Assembly (NCBI RefSeq): GCF_034932185.1
Contig: NZ_JAYGHW010000091.1
Location: forward strand, 105,630 to 169,629
Origin: Spirulina sp034932185
GTDB taxonomy: Bacteria > Cyanobacteriota > Cyanobacteriia > Cyanobacteriales > Spirulinaceae
Direction of reading: 5' to 3'
Length of the DNA stretch: 64,000 nt
Position 1 is the first letter of the stretch; every line of letters begins with the position of its first letter. The translations under genes and the position numbers were made by a program. Below the pieces are notes generated by a model. That model ran no database searches. It saw only the letters and a program-made list of their open reading frames with translations, and was not told the origin of the DNA. Shown here one piece after another: positions 15,075-24,390 of the stretch.

Positions 15075-16757
15075 CTAGAAAGTGAATGTGGTGCGCAGCG
15101 TTCCCATCAACATATCAGCGTTAACGCTGCTGTGGCCGGGGTTGGTGAAGTAAACCAAGCCAGGGGTAATGTGGATGTTCTCGTTCACCCGGAGACGGTA
15201 GAAGGCTTCGAGGTGATACCCGATGTCGCGGTTAGCACGGTCGTTGTTGGCGGCGCTGGTGCCACGGAACGCACCGGCCAAGCTGCTGGAGGAACCAGCC
15301 AAGCGGGGCTGTTGCCCGAAGACGAAGCCTAAGAGGTTGCCTTCACCGCCAAGGTCAGGTAAACCAACGGTGAGGGCGTAGTTCCACACATCAGCAGTAC
15401 CACTATTGATCACGATGCCTTTGCTCATGCCAATCCAACCCCCGACGAAGAGGCGATCGCTGGGCGTATACAGCACTTCTAAACCGTAGTTGTTGGAAAC
15501 AACGTTATCCGTGCCCCCGATCGCGTTGCCATTCAGGGCAAGATCCCCAGCAAGGCTACCAGTTCCAGTTCCCAAACCACTGCGGGTAACGCCGGTACCG
15601 CCATTGGTGGTGTAGGCGTTGATATATTGCAGACCCACGCCAAACTTATCGTTTTCAAACTGGATTTGACCGCCTAAGGCGTAGCTGCCGCCAAAGATCC
15701 CAGAAGTGGGGTTCTCACCTTGACCAGCGGTGTAGCCAAGGGACACATTGAAGTTGTCATTGAGCTTATGCATGAAGCCAATCCCTTGGTTTTGACCACC
15801 GGCCCGTAGGATCGGGTTGCGTTGACCAAAGCGGGAGATGGAGCCGTTGCCGCTGGAATCGAAGGGGTTGAGGGTGGGTAAGAAATCATCCATCCCTGCT
15901 GCATTGGCGAAAATTTGCGCCGTGGTTTTAGACCCAATCGGGAAACGATAAGCCAGGACATCAAGTTGGATGTCGTTGCCGTTGTCGCCACCGAAACCAT
16001 AGCGGGGTTCGTTGGTGAGGGTACGGACTCCCCAGTCGGCTACGTTGCGGGCTTGGAGACGGGTGCGCAGGCGATCGCGCCCCGTGAAGGAGGTATCAAA
16101 GTTCAACCGCACCCGGTCTTGGAACACAATTTCATCCCGGAAACGGGTATCCGTCCCTTCCAGGAGGCGGTTAGCGTTGGTGTCGGGTTGGTTGCGGCGG
16201 GGGCTGATGGCGTTGAGGGCAAAGATTGCTTCCCCAGCCAGTTTCGTGGTGGTGGAGAATTGGTTATCTTCCAGGAAGGAAACTCGGGATTCCAGGTTAT
16301 CAACGCGGGTTCCGAGCATTGCCAGTTCCGCCTCGAATTCCTGCATGAGGCGATTCATCGTTTCCAGGTCTTCGCGGGTGGCGAAATCAGCGGTGGTTTC
16401 AGCGATCAACCGCTCGATTTGCTGTAAACAGGCGTTTAAACCAGCAGCAAATTCATAACGAGAAAGGGCGCGGTTGCCTCGGAACGTGCCGTTGGGATAA
16501 CCCTTGAGGCAATCATAACGACGCACTAAGTCATCCAGGGCTTGGAAGGCCCAATCGCTGGGGGAAACATCACTAAACTGGGATGCCCCGCCCGCTTGAT
16601 TCATCATTACTTGACCTTCGGCGCTGTAGGCTTCGATTTGGTCAAACAAGTCTTGGTTGGGGGTTTGGGCTTGAGCCGCGAAGGGCTGGGCCGCTAAGAG
16701 GGCAGAACCGATGAAGATCGGTAATGCTTTAACTGAAGACCGGTGTAGTTTTGCCAT
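15075..16757 (-). CDS. SLH-domain outer membrane porin (OprB/Som type)
   Basis: A 560-residue outer membrane protein. It has a signal peptide (residues 1-30, ALLAAQPFAAQAQ). An SLH domain (about 60-115, FSDVSPSDWAFQALDDLVRRY, GYPNGTFRGNRALSRYEFA) anchors to cell wall polymer. A coiled coil follows (about 118-165, METMNRLMQEFEAELAMLG), then a C-terminal beta barrel of the OprB family ending in Phe (RTTFTF). Such porins are the main cyanobacterial outer membrane channels for ions and small solutes. It is monocistronic, with its own terminator and a long upstream region. Confidence 0.95.
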   Translation of the reverse strand: MAKLHRSSVKALPIFIGSALLAAQPFAAQAQTPNQDLFDQIEAYSAEGQVMMNQAGGASQFSDVSPSDWAFQALDDLVRRYDCLKGYPNGTFRGNRALSRYEFAAGLNACLQQIERLIAETTADFATREDLETMNRLMQEFEAELAMLGTRVDNLESRVSFLEDNQFSTTTKLAGEAIFALNAISPRRNQPDTNANRLLEGTDTRFRDEIVFQDRVRLNFDTSFTGRDRLRTRLQARNVADWGVRTLTNEPRYGFGGDNGNDIQLDVLAYRFPIGSKTTAQIFANAAGMDDFLPTLNPFDSSGNGSISRFGQRNPILRAGGQNQGIGFMHKLNDNFNVSLGYTAGQGENPTSGIFGGSYALGGQIQFENDKFGVGLQYINAYTTNGGTGVTRSGLGTGTGSLAGDLALNGNAIGGTDNVVSNNYGLEVLYTPSDRLFVGGWIGMSKGIVINSGTADVWNYALTVGLPDLGGEGNLLGFVFGQQPRLAGSSSSLAGAFRGTSAANNDRANRDIGYHLEAFYRLRVNENIHITPGLVYFTNPGHSSVNADMLMGTLRTTFTF

Positions 16758-17295
16758 GCGTCTAAATTATTCACTCCTCAAACAAGTCTTAATCCTTTGA
16801 CCGTCTCTGCTCTCATCAAGACAGAGATTCGGGAATCAGCCGGGTGGCTCCCACAGGCGTAGTCAAATCGCCCCTAATCAGGTTGCCCGTAGACTTCCCT
16901 ATCGTGATGGTGTCACGAAAACCACATCAAGAATAAACCATAACACTACCCGAGCCATTCTGCCACTACTGAGAAAAGATGTCAACAATGTTATCGGGGA
17001 TACATGGACAATGTTATCGGGGATACATTAACTGACTGAAGTTCGCAGATGGGCAGGATTGGACTGAGGTTCCTGCTGCCTTTCCGGGGATAGACAAACC
17101 AGGGACAACATTAAACCTAGACTGCTGAGAGCTTAACAACCCAATGTTAAGAGCAGCCTAAGAGCCTGTTAATTCTGGATAGACGAGAGTAGGGGCGATC
17201 GCCCCCAGCGATTAAAAATTAATCAACAGCCGCGAGTTTAAGGTTTAAATTGGAGATCTCCCTTCCCCATTTCCCTCACCTTCAGCTTTGGCGTT
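16758..17295. promoter_or_regulatory. 538-bp gap: porin leader and duplicated 20-bp motif
   Basis: No coding region seen. About 190 bp upstream of the porin ATG could form a structured 5' leader (for example TCTCTG/CAGAGA near 16806-16829), which is only suggestive. At 16985-17031 the motif CAATGTTATCGGGGATACAT occurs twice in tandem with a 24-bp period. Such paired repeats resemble transposase binding sites at transposon ends, but no transposase is nearby. Confidence 0.45.
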
Positions 17296-18354
17296 ATGCA
17301 GCATTTAACCAGTCATCATCGGGTTGCGATTCTCCTCCATCGCGGCATTCGCGATCGCAGTGGGAAAACAGGCTTGGCCTTTTTGCGCTATGGGGAGGCG
17401 GAAGTGGTGGCCCTGATTGATGAGGATTGTACGGGGGAATCTTTAGTGGATTTAACGGGGATTGATCGGCAGATCCCGATTGTCGCTTCCGTCACCGATG
17501 CCCTAGCCTATCAACCCGATGTATTGCTGATTGGTGTAGCACCATCGGGGGGGCAACTCCCCGATAGCTGGTGGGAAGAGGTGAAACTGGGGATCCTGGC
17601 GGGGGTGTCGGTGGTGAATGGCCTCCATAGTGCCATGACCCCGATGATTGAAGATTTGCCGGGGGGACGGCTCCAAAAGGGCCAATGGATTTGGGATATT
17701 CGTCAGGAGCCGCCGGGTTTGGGCATTGGCAAGGGGTTGGCGAGGCGGCTCCCCTGTCAGCGCCTCCTCACCGTCGGCACGGATATGGCGGTGGGGAAAA
17801 TGTCCACGGGGCTAGAATTGCGCAAGGCGGCGATCGCCCAAGGCATTAATACCAAATTTGTCGCTACGGGTCAGGGGGGGTTAATGATTGTGGGGGAGGG
17901 GATTCCCCTCGATGCGGTGCGGGTGGATTTTGCTGCCGGAGCGGTGGAGCAGGCGGTGCTGGATCTCGGTTCCCGTTGCGATCTACTCTTAATCGAGGGC
18001 CAAGGTTCCTTACTCCATCCCGGGTCAACGGCCACGCTACCCCTGATCCGAGGCAGTCAACCTACGGGGTTAATCCTTGTCCATCGGGCCGGCCAAACCC
18101 ACATCCATAACTGCCCCGATGTAGAAATCCCCCCGCTCCCGGCGGTGATTGAGTTGTATGAAGCGGTGGCACGGGGGGCGGGGGCCTATGGGCCGGCACG
18201 GGTGGAGGCGATCGCCCTCAACACGGCCCACCTTAAACCCAAAGCCGCCAAGGGGGCGATCGCCCAAGTCCAGCAAGCCACCGGCCGCTTCTGCACCGAT
18301 GTTGTCCGCTTCGGGGCGATCGAACTTCTCCACCACCTACTTAAAACTCCCTAA
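17296..18354 (+). CDS. DUF1611 family P-loop protein
   Basis: A 352-residue protein with an N-terminal Rossmann-like part (about 1-130, RVAILLHRGIRDRSGKTGLAFLRYG) and a C-terminal P-loop NTPase part with GTDMAVGKMSTGLEL as the nucleotide-binding loop. DUF1611 members have been linked to dipeptide or racemase-associated metabolism, but the reaction is not established for cyanobacterial proteins. It is 5 bp upstream of the MNT-type nucleotidyltransferase and may be co-transcribed. Confidence 0.85.
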   Translation: MQHLTSHHRVAILLHRGIRDRSGKTGLAFLRYGEAEVVALIDEDCTGESLVDLTGIDRQIPIVASVTDALAYQPDVLLIGVAPSGGQLPDSWWEEVKLGILAGVSVVNGLHSAMTPMIEDLPGGRLQKGQWIWDIRQEPPGLGIGKGLARRLPCQRLLTVGTDMAVGKMSTGLELRKAAIAQGINTKFVATGQGGLMIVGEGIPLDAVRVDFAAGAVEQAVLDLGSRCDLLLIEGQGSLLHPGSTATLPLIRGSQPTGLILVHRAGQTHIHNCPDVEIPPLPAVIELYEAVARGAGAYGPARVEAIALNTAHLKPKAAKGAIAQVQQATGRFCTDVVRFGAIELLHHLLKTP

Positions 18355-18359
18355 CCCCC

Positions 18360-18731
18360 ATGGCCCTCCCCCTCGCCACCCAACAGGATATTATTCAACG
18401 GGTTCGACAAGCACGCTCCCAACGAGCCAAATTTTTAGCGGCGATGGGTGAGCGCCAAGTCCAAGGCTGGGCGATCGCCCGACAAGCAGCCCAACAATTA
18501 AAAACTGAATTTGGTGCTCACCGAGTCGTCTTGTTTGGATCATGGCTTAATGTGGAGCAAATGCACTGGTATTCTGATTTGGATTTAGCCGTGTCGGGTT
18601 TACCCAGGGCATCCCTCTACCGAGCGGGAGCCAAGATTGAGCGGGGTCACGATTTTATGATCGATCTCATTGAAGCGGAGTGGGCGAAACCCCATATTCA
18701 AAGGGCGATCGCCTTAGGAATTGCACTATGA
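18360..18731 (+). CDS. minimal nucleotidyltransferase (MNT) domain protein
   Basis: A 123-residue protein with the nucleotidyltransferase signature VVLFGSW followed by YSDLDLAV (GSx...DxD type). MNT proteins usually pair with a HEPN ribonuclease and act as its antitoxin by nucleotidylation (family knowledge). The spacing between GS and DxD is normal. The partner is missing: its position is occupied by a 17-codon frame. Confidence 0.88.
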   Translation: MALPLATQQDIIQRVRQARSQRAKFLAAMGERQVQGWAIARQAAQQLKTEFGAHRVVLFGSWLNVEQMHWYSDLDLAVSGLPRASLYRAGAKIERGHDFMIDLIEAEWAKPHIQRAIALGIAL

Positions 18732-18781
18732 AGAAAATCGCTCAAGAGATTAACACTTTTTGCCAAACCTTAACCCCCTAA
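18728..18781 (+). pseudogene. 17-codon frame coupled to the MNT gene, possible partner remnant
   Basis: An ATG overlapping the MNT stop (ATGA) opens a frame MKKIAQEINTFCQTLTP that stops after 17 codons. The translational coupling is typical of toxin-antitoxin partners, so this may be the stump of a deleted HEPN gene; at this length that cannot be proved. Confidence 0.4.
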
Positions 18782-18793
18782 CCCCTAATCATC

Positions 18794-20806
18794 ATGGCCA
18801 TTAGACTTGGACGCAATCAATGTGGAACCCTGGCGAGAGCCGAAAGCTATGAATGGCTGATCACCAACGGCAGCGGGAGCTATGGGGCGGGGACTGTTGC
18901 CGGGTTACTCACCCGCCGTTACCACGGCCTCCTCGTTGCCGCCCTCACCCCTCCCCTAGGCCGCACCCTCCTGGTGAGCAAAATCGACACCGACCTCCAC
19001 TATCGCGGCCAAAGCTTTCCCCTCTACACCAATCGCTGGTCTGACCAAACCCTCGACCCGGAAGGCTACCTCAACCTCGAAGGCTTCTACCTCGAAGGGA
19101 CAACCCCCGTCTGGGATTATGCCGTTGCTGACCTCCTCCTCGAGCAGCGGATCTGGATGGAGCCAGGGCAAAACACCACCTATATCCGCTACACCCTCAA
19201 GCGGGGCAGTGGAGCCGTTGAACTGACCCTCAAACCCTTCGTCAACTATCGCGATTTCCACAGCGACACCCATCATGAAGATTGGCAGATGGGGATCAAC
19301 GCCATTGATTATGGCATTGAAATCACCCCCTTTCCCCAAGCCGTCCCCTACAAAATCCTCGCCTACGGCCCCACTCCCCCCCAATGGTCAATTCATCCCC
19401 ATTGGCATCGGGAATTTGACCTGGCCTTAGAACGGTATCGGGGTTTAACGGATCATGAAGACCACCTCAACCCCGCGTTGATTAAAGGCAGCCTCAGCCT
19501 CGGTCAATCCCTCACCATTATTGCCAGCACCGAAGCAGCCCCCGACCCTGACGGAGCCGCAGCCCTGGAACGTCGCCACAACTATGATCATGGGGTATTA
19601 GCCCCTTGGCGGGCGCTCCATTTACCCCGCAACCCCGATATTGAACAGTTGGTGTTAGCCGCCGATCAGTTTATTGTCGCTCGCCCTCTCCCCGATGAGC
19701 CGGAGGGTAAAACGGTGATTGCCGGTTATCCTTGGTTTGGGGATTGGGGCCGGGATACGATGATCAGCTTGCCGGGGTTGACGTTGACGACAGAACGGCC
19801 GGCGATCGCCCGTCTCCTGCTGCGCACCTTTGCCCAATACCTCGATCAGGGGATGCTGCCTAATCTCTTCCCCGATGGCAGCAATCAACCGGAATACAAC
19901 ACAGTTGATGCCATCCTGTGGTATTTCGAGGCGGTGCGGGCCTATTTCGTGGCAACCCAGGATCAAACCCTGATTGCCGAACTGTTCCCCGCCCTCGCAG
20001 CGGTGATTGATTGGCACATCCAGGGGACGCGCTATAACATCCACCTCGATCGCAAAGATGGCTTGCTCTATGCAGGGGAGGCAGGGGTGCAACTCACCTG
20101 GATGGATGCCAAGGTGGAGGATTGGGTGGTTACGCCCCGCATTGGTAAGCCGGTGGAGATTAATGCCCTCTGGTATAACGCCCTGATGACGATGCAGGTG
20201 TTAGCCCAGGCTTTGGGGAAACCGTCGGAGGAATACCAAACCCTGGCCCAGAATGTGGTGATTGGCTTTAGTCGGTTTTGGAACTATGACACGGGCTATT
20301 GTTTTGATGTGCTGGATGGCCCTCAGGGCCATGATCCTGCCCTGCGCCCGAATCAAATTTTCGCCGTTTCCCTTCCCGCTGCCTTGATGGAAATGGGCGG
20401 ATTACCTTTGCTTTTGCCTCGGGAACAGCGGGGCATTGTCGATGCGGTGGGGCGATCGCTCCTCACCTCCCATGGGTTACGCTCCCTGTCCCCCGATCAT
20501 CCCCAATATCAAGGGGTCTATGGGGGGGACAGGTATCAGCGGGATGGAGCCTATCACCAAGGCACAGTCTGGGGTTGGTTAATGGGCCATTTCATTCAAG
20601 CTCATTTAGCGGTCTATGGCGATCGCCCCCAAGCCAAAACCCTCCTAGACCCCATGCTCGATCAACTCCGTAGCGGCTGCCTCGGAACCCTCGGGGAAAT
20701 CAGCGATGGCGATGCCCCCTTCACCCCCCGTGGAGCGATCGCCCAAGCCTGGACAGTGGCCGAAGTCCTCCGCATTTGGCGACACCTCAACACCCCATCC
20801 CAGTAA
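18794..20806 (+). CDS. amylo-alpha-1,6-glucosidase (glycogen debranching, GDE type)
   Basis: A 670-residue glycogen debranching enzyme. The N-terminal GDE_N domain (about 1-240) carries EWLITNGSGSYGAGTVAGLLTRRYHGLL. The C-terminal (alpha/alpha)6 barrel GDE_C (about 280-665) shows GDWGRDTMISLPGLTL with the catalytic Asp region, and LTWMDAKV. It hydrolyses alpha-1,6 branch points of glycogen, the cyanobacterial carbon store. Length is normal for the bacterial GH133-like form. Confidence 0.93.
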   Translation: MAIRLGRNQCGTLARAESYEWLITNGSGSYGAGTVAGLLTRRYHGLLVAALTPPLGRTLLVSKIDTDLHYRGQSFPLYTNRWSDQTLDPEGYLNLEGFYLEGTTPVWDYAVADLLLEQRIWMEPGQNTTYIRYTLKRGSGAVELTLKPFVNYRDFHSDTHHEDWQMGINAIDYGIEITPFPQAVPYKILAYGPTPPQWSIHPHWHREFDLALERYRGLTDHEDHLNPALIKGSLSLGQSLTIIASTEAAPDPDGAAALERRHNYDHGVLAPWRALHLPRNPDIEQLVLAADQFIVARPLPDEPEGKTVIAGYPWFGDWGRDTMISLPGLTLTTERPAIARLLLRTFAQYLDQGMLPNLFPDGSNQPEYNTVDAILWYFEAVRAYFVATQDQTLIAELFPALAAVIDWHIQGTRYNIHLDRKDGLLYAGEAGVQLTWMDAKVEDWVVTPRIGKPVEINALWYNALMTMQVLAQALGKPSEEYQTLAQNVVIGFSRFWNYDTGYCFDVLDGPQGHDPALRPNQIFAVSLPAALMEMGGLPLLLPREQRGIVDAVGRSLLTSHGLRSLSPDHPQYQGVYGGDRYQRDGAYHQGTVWGWLMGHFIQAHLAVYGDRPQAKTLLDPMLDQLRSGCLGTLGEISDGDAPFTPRGAIAQAWTVAEVLRIWRHLNTPSQ

Positions 20807-20904
20807 ACCAGTCAGCCACACTCATCGAAATCGCTATCAAGCAGTGGTAGTGCATTTTTCATAGGGATGGAGTTTTGCCGTCAAGGGTGCGATCGCATCT
20901 CTGC

Positions 20905-21624
20905 CTAATTCAAATAATCCTGCACCACGTCCAGCGGCAAGGAGAGGATTTGCGCGATCGCCCCTGCATCCAAACCCATGGCCACTAAGGGCGGAATCGC
21001 CTTCAGTTGGGCTGCTTCGGCCCGCTCGGCCCGCTCTTGCATCGCTTGAGCCTGGGCGATCGCCTCCACATAGGTCGCAAACCGTTCCCCCGTTGGCGTA
21101 TAAAGCTGCAACTCCCCAGCCAGGGTCAACTCAAACCGCATCCCTAACAACGGACTCCGCCAGTCCTGCATTTCTGGAATGATGGAAAGCACTCCCACTT
21201 CATCCCGTTGCCATCCCTTAAGGAAGGCGCGATCTGGGTCGAATAGATAATATTCCTGTACGCCATAGGTTTCGTAAAACTCTAGTTTTGTATCGTGCAG
21301 TTCTTTCAATGTGTTGCCTGGCGAGGCAATTTCAAAAACGACTTGAGGGGCAATGCCGTCTTCTTCCCATTGTTTATAGGAGCCGCGATTCTCCTTAGGA
21401 CGACCAAGAATCACCATCACATCTGGAGCGCAGCGGGTACGATTGTCCCCCTTGATGGGATACCAGAGCAAATCCCCCGCCACAAACACCTGAGGATTGT
21501 CAGCAAACATGGCATCTAACCCGCCTTGGATTGTGGTGATGTAGCGAAATTGCAGCGTGTTATCAGCCAAGGGTTTACCGTCGCTTTCGGGGTATTCAAC
21601 CTGAGGGTGGGCAGAACTGATCAT
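20905..21624 (-). CDS. Uma2 family nuclease-fold protein
   Basis: A 239-residue DUF820/Uma2 protein, a PD-(D/E)XK fold family expanded in cyanobacteria. The core residues are in CAPDVMVIL and QVVFEIASPG, followed by KLEFYETYGVQEYYLFDP. The tail has a short Gln/Ala/Glu helix (AQAQAMQERAERAEAAQ). The start at 21624 (MISSAHPQVEYPESD) is preferred over 21708, where the first 28 residues are basic and unlike the family. The biological role of Uma2 proteins remains open. Confidence 0.9.
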   Translation of the reverse strand: MISSAHPQVEYPESDGKPLADNTLQFRYITTIQGGLDAMFADNPQVFVAGDLLWYPIKGDNRTRCAPDVMVILGRPKENRGSYKQWEEDGIAPQVVFEIASPGNTLKELHDTKLEFYETYGVQEYYLFDPDRAFLKGWQRDEVGVLSIIPEMQDWRSPLLGMRFELTLAGELQLYTPTGERFATYVEAIAQAQAMQERAERAEAAQLKAIPPLVAMGLDAGAIAQILSLPLDVVQDYLN

Positions 21625-21772
21625 AAGGCCAAGGGCGCGTCCGTTGGTTTCCAGCGTAGCACAGGGGTTTTGAGGGAAGCGGGGGCGATCGCCCCTCTCC
21701 TTCGGCAATCAGAGACAGCACAGACCGCAAAGAAATGTTTACAATCGGAGGGAAGCCCCTCCCTATTGCACC

Positions 21773-22738
21773 ATGGCCACCTATCCCGGTCTCACCAGCG
21801 AAGCCTTTCGCCATCCCCTCGATGCCCAAGCCGAACAAGCCCTGCGGGCCATCCCCGGCTTTGAGCAATTTACCCGTAGCTTTGTCGAATACCTCTACGA
21901 GCGGCCCCAACAGGTTTATCTGATGGGCAACTGTGTTGCCGCTGGCCCCCGTCAATACGCCACAATCTACGGTATTTTTCGCGATTGTGTCCGGGATCTC
22001 AGCCTCAATGTGGAGCCGAGCCTGTTTGTCAGCCAAAATCCCCAGGTGAATAGCTACTCCCTCGGTTCTGAGCATCCCTCCATGGTGATTCATAGCGGAG
22101 CCATGGATCTCCTCAGTGAGGCAGAATTGCGCACCGTCATCGCCCACGAATTGGGCCATATTAAATGCGGCCATACCGTCCTCAAACAAATGGCGATCTG
22201 GGCCATGAGTGCAACAGAAATCATTGGGGAATTGACCCTAGGGATTGGGCGGATGCTCAATCAAGGCTTAGTGTATGGGTTTTATGAATGGATACGCAAA
22301 GCCGAGCTATCCGCCGATCGCGCCGCTTTATTGGTCGTGGATGATCTCAATTTAGTAGCACAAACGATGATGCGTGTGGCGGGGGGGAGCCAAAAATACG
22401 CCCATGAATGCAGTTTGGCGGAATTTACCCGCCAAGCCGAACGTTATCAAGCCCTCGATAGTGATGAACTCAACCAGATTTATAAATTCCTGATCTATAA
22501 CGGCGGCAATGGAGCCTTAGTCACCCATCCCTTCCCGGTGGAGCGGTTACATTATTTACAACATTGGTCGCAATCCCAGCAGTACCAAAACCTCCGCCAA
22601 GGCCACTACACCCCCGACCCCGCCGAAGGAGCCGTCAACACCGCCGCCAGTGCAGCGGGGGAAGTGGATGCCCTCCAGCGACAAATTTCGCAACTGCAAG
22701 CGGAAATTGATCGTATTCGGGGCCGAGCCGGTCGGTGA
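21773..22738 (+). CDS. M48 family zinc metallopeptidase
   Basis: A 321-residue peptidase related to HtpX/Ste24. The zinc motif HELGH is at about residues 124-128 (VIAHELGHIKCGH), and the third ligand Glu is in RKAELSADRAAL. No clear membrane helices apart from a weakly hydrophobic segment after the zinc site, so it is probably soluble or peripheral. The C-terminal end is a coiled coil (VDALQRQISQLQAEIDRI). The substrate is unknown. Confidence 0.92.
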   Translation: MATYPGLTSEAFRHPLDAQAEQALRAIPGFEQFTRSFVEYLYERPQQVYLMGNCVAAGPRQYATIYGIFRDCVRDLSLNVEPSLFVSQNPQVNSYSLGSEHPSMVIHSGAMDLLSEAELRTVIAHELGHIKCGHTVLKQMAIWAMSATEIIGELTLGIGRMLNQGLVYGFYEWIRKAELSADRAALLVVDDLNLVAQTMMRVAGGSQKYAHECSLAEFTRQAERYQALDSDELNQIYKFLIYNGGNGALVTHPFPVERLHYLQHWSQSQQYQNLRQGHYTPDPAEGAVNTAASAAGEVDALQRQISQLQAEIDRIRGRAGR

Positions 22739-22866
22739 GGGTTGAACTGAGGCTGTTAAAGAAAATCTAGGGCCATTTGTCGGGATCATGGTTAAAATAT
22801 TCTTAACCTTGGATGGTTTTGAGCAGCTTAATCTGCTAGATAAGCCATGTCCTTACCCTCCCCGCC

Positions 22867-24201
22867 ATGCTGATCTATCAATTTCTCCTGGAGACCGTCC
22901 GTAATTTTCCCCCAGAAGTTGCTCTTGATGAATTTAACGGCTTGTTTTTGGTCTATCAATCCCATCCAGGCAATCAGGCGGCATTTAAAGAACTGGAAAA
23001 AATTTTAAATGCTAAACGTTGCGATGAGTTTTTAAATACGCTCAAACGCTGCTGTTATATTTTAATTAACAACTGGGAAGCGAAGCGACAAATCCAATGT
23101 ATTGCCCCTTTGGTGGAGGGTTTTGCCCAGTACGATTTTGACCGCCGGGTGGCTTCCCGCGCCCGCAAGCATCTTCAGGAGTGGCTGAAGCGGTTTGTTG
23201 AAAGTCAGGATTACGCAGATTTGAAGCTGTTTACCGCTGAACATCGTAAAAATTCGCCGCTTTTAACGGGGGTTGCGAAACATTGGAGTGAGCGTTATAC
23301 TTCTTATTTATTAGTGCCGCAGTATGTGAATACTGATAATTCCCCGGAGCAACGGGAGGCGGCTAAAAAGCGATCGCAGGAATTGAAGGATCGTTTTAAG
23401 TTTGAATTGGCAATGTACACGGCGCGATCGCAATCCGCTGTTCATGATCCGGCTCGCCCTGTCCAAAACCCCACGGGGTTAGGGGAGGAGGTGTTACGGC
23501 TGATTAAAACGATCATGGTGCGTCAGGGGCATTATAAATATTCCTATTTTGCCAATATTTTTACCAAGCAAGTTCAAGGTCTCACCTATGCAGACTTTAA
23601 AGATGCCCTCTGTAATTATCTGGCCTTTTCCTCAGAAGGAAAAGATGCCAAAAATCCTACTTATCAGCGCATTTTAACCCGCATTAAGTCCCTTTACCCC
23701 AAATATGATCAGGATACCTTAAGCGATTCACTCCTGTTGCGAACCTGTAACCGGGTGATCAGTTTTCTCACCATTGAACGGGAAGAAGAGCCTTCGGACT
23801 TTTTCATTTTTTTAGTTTCTCAAGGCAATACAATTACATTGGTAATTTTACTCCTCAAGCTCATTTTAATTTGTCCCAATTCTCGTACCCATTTAGAGCA
23901 TCAGGTGGCAAAGTTGATCCGCCACTATATTGCCTATCCTGAAGCCGATTGTGATTGGGTTGTGCATTTCTTTGAGGTGTTTAATATTGCCTTTGCCATC
24001 CATGGAGATAGCAATGTTCAGTATGATTTAATCCGGGTTAAACGGGAAACGGCAGCGGCGGAGGCGGAACTAGAGCATTCTTTCGGGGAACCGGATGATT
24101 ACCGCATTTTTGCCCAAGCGAAGGTAGAACTACCGCCCACGTTCACGGTGATGGAGAACCGTCAGGCGGAACCCTCGGAGTCTTGGGTGCAAAACCCTTG
24201 A
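22867..24201 (+). CDS. conserved cyanobacterial hypothetical protein
   Basis: A 444-residue, mainly helical soluble protein with no recognised catalytic motif. It begins MLIYQFLLETVRNFPPEVAL and has a hydrophobic helix near 340-358 (TLVILLLKLILICPNS) that looks like a buried helix rather than a membrane anchor. Conserved-looking stretches are FKELEKILNAKRCDEFLNTL and NCDWVVHFFEVFNIAF-like (actual: DCDWVVHFFEVFNIAF). The function is unknown. It precedes ppx on the same strand, with a gap of 189 bp holding a repeat. Confidence 0.75.
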   Translation: MLIYQFLLETVRNFPPEVALDEFNGLFLVYQSHPGNQAAFKELEKILNAKRCDEFLNTLKRCCYILINNWEAKRQIQCIAPLVEGFAQYDFDRRVASRARKHLQEWLKRFVESQDYADLKLFTAEHRKNSPLLTGVAKHWSERYTSYLLVPQYVNTDNSPEQREAAKKRSQELKDRFKFELAMYTARSQSAVHDPARPVQNPTGLGEEVLRLIKTIMVRQGHYKYSYFANIFTKQVQGLTYADFKDALCNYLAFSSEGKDAKNPTYQRILTRIKSLYPKYDQDTLSDSLLLRTCNRVISFLTIEREEEPSDFFIFLVSQGNTITLVILLLKLILICPNSRTHLEHQVAKLIRHYIAYPEADCDWVVHFFEVFNIAFAIHGDSNVQYDLIRVKRETAAAEAELEHSFGEPDDYRIFAQAKVELPPTFTVMENRQAEPSESWVQNP

Positions 24202-24235
24202 GCTTGTGCCGGGTTGATCAACAATGGGTTGCTGT

Positions 24236-24259
24236 GGGGGCGAAAAATTTTTGTGCCTC
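24236..24259. repeat. degenerate copy of the dispersed palindrome
   Basis: GGGGGCGAAAAATTTTTGTG matches the family on its left arm but the right arm is altered, so this is a decayed copy. Confidence 0.6.
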
Positions 24260-24390
24260 CGGCAGGCTTACGCCAACGCCCCTACGCCGATGCCGGATCA
24301 AGGTGACAGAGCTTCATATTCGGGAAATCCGTCGGATCGTACACTGGTGGTAGTGAAGATTTCCATACCCAGCTACCGGAACCTAAGATT

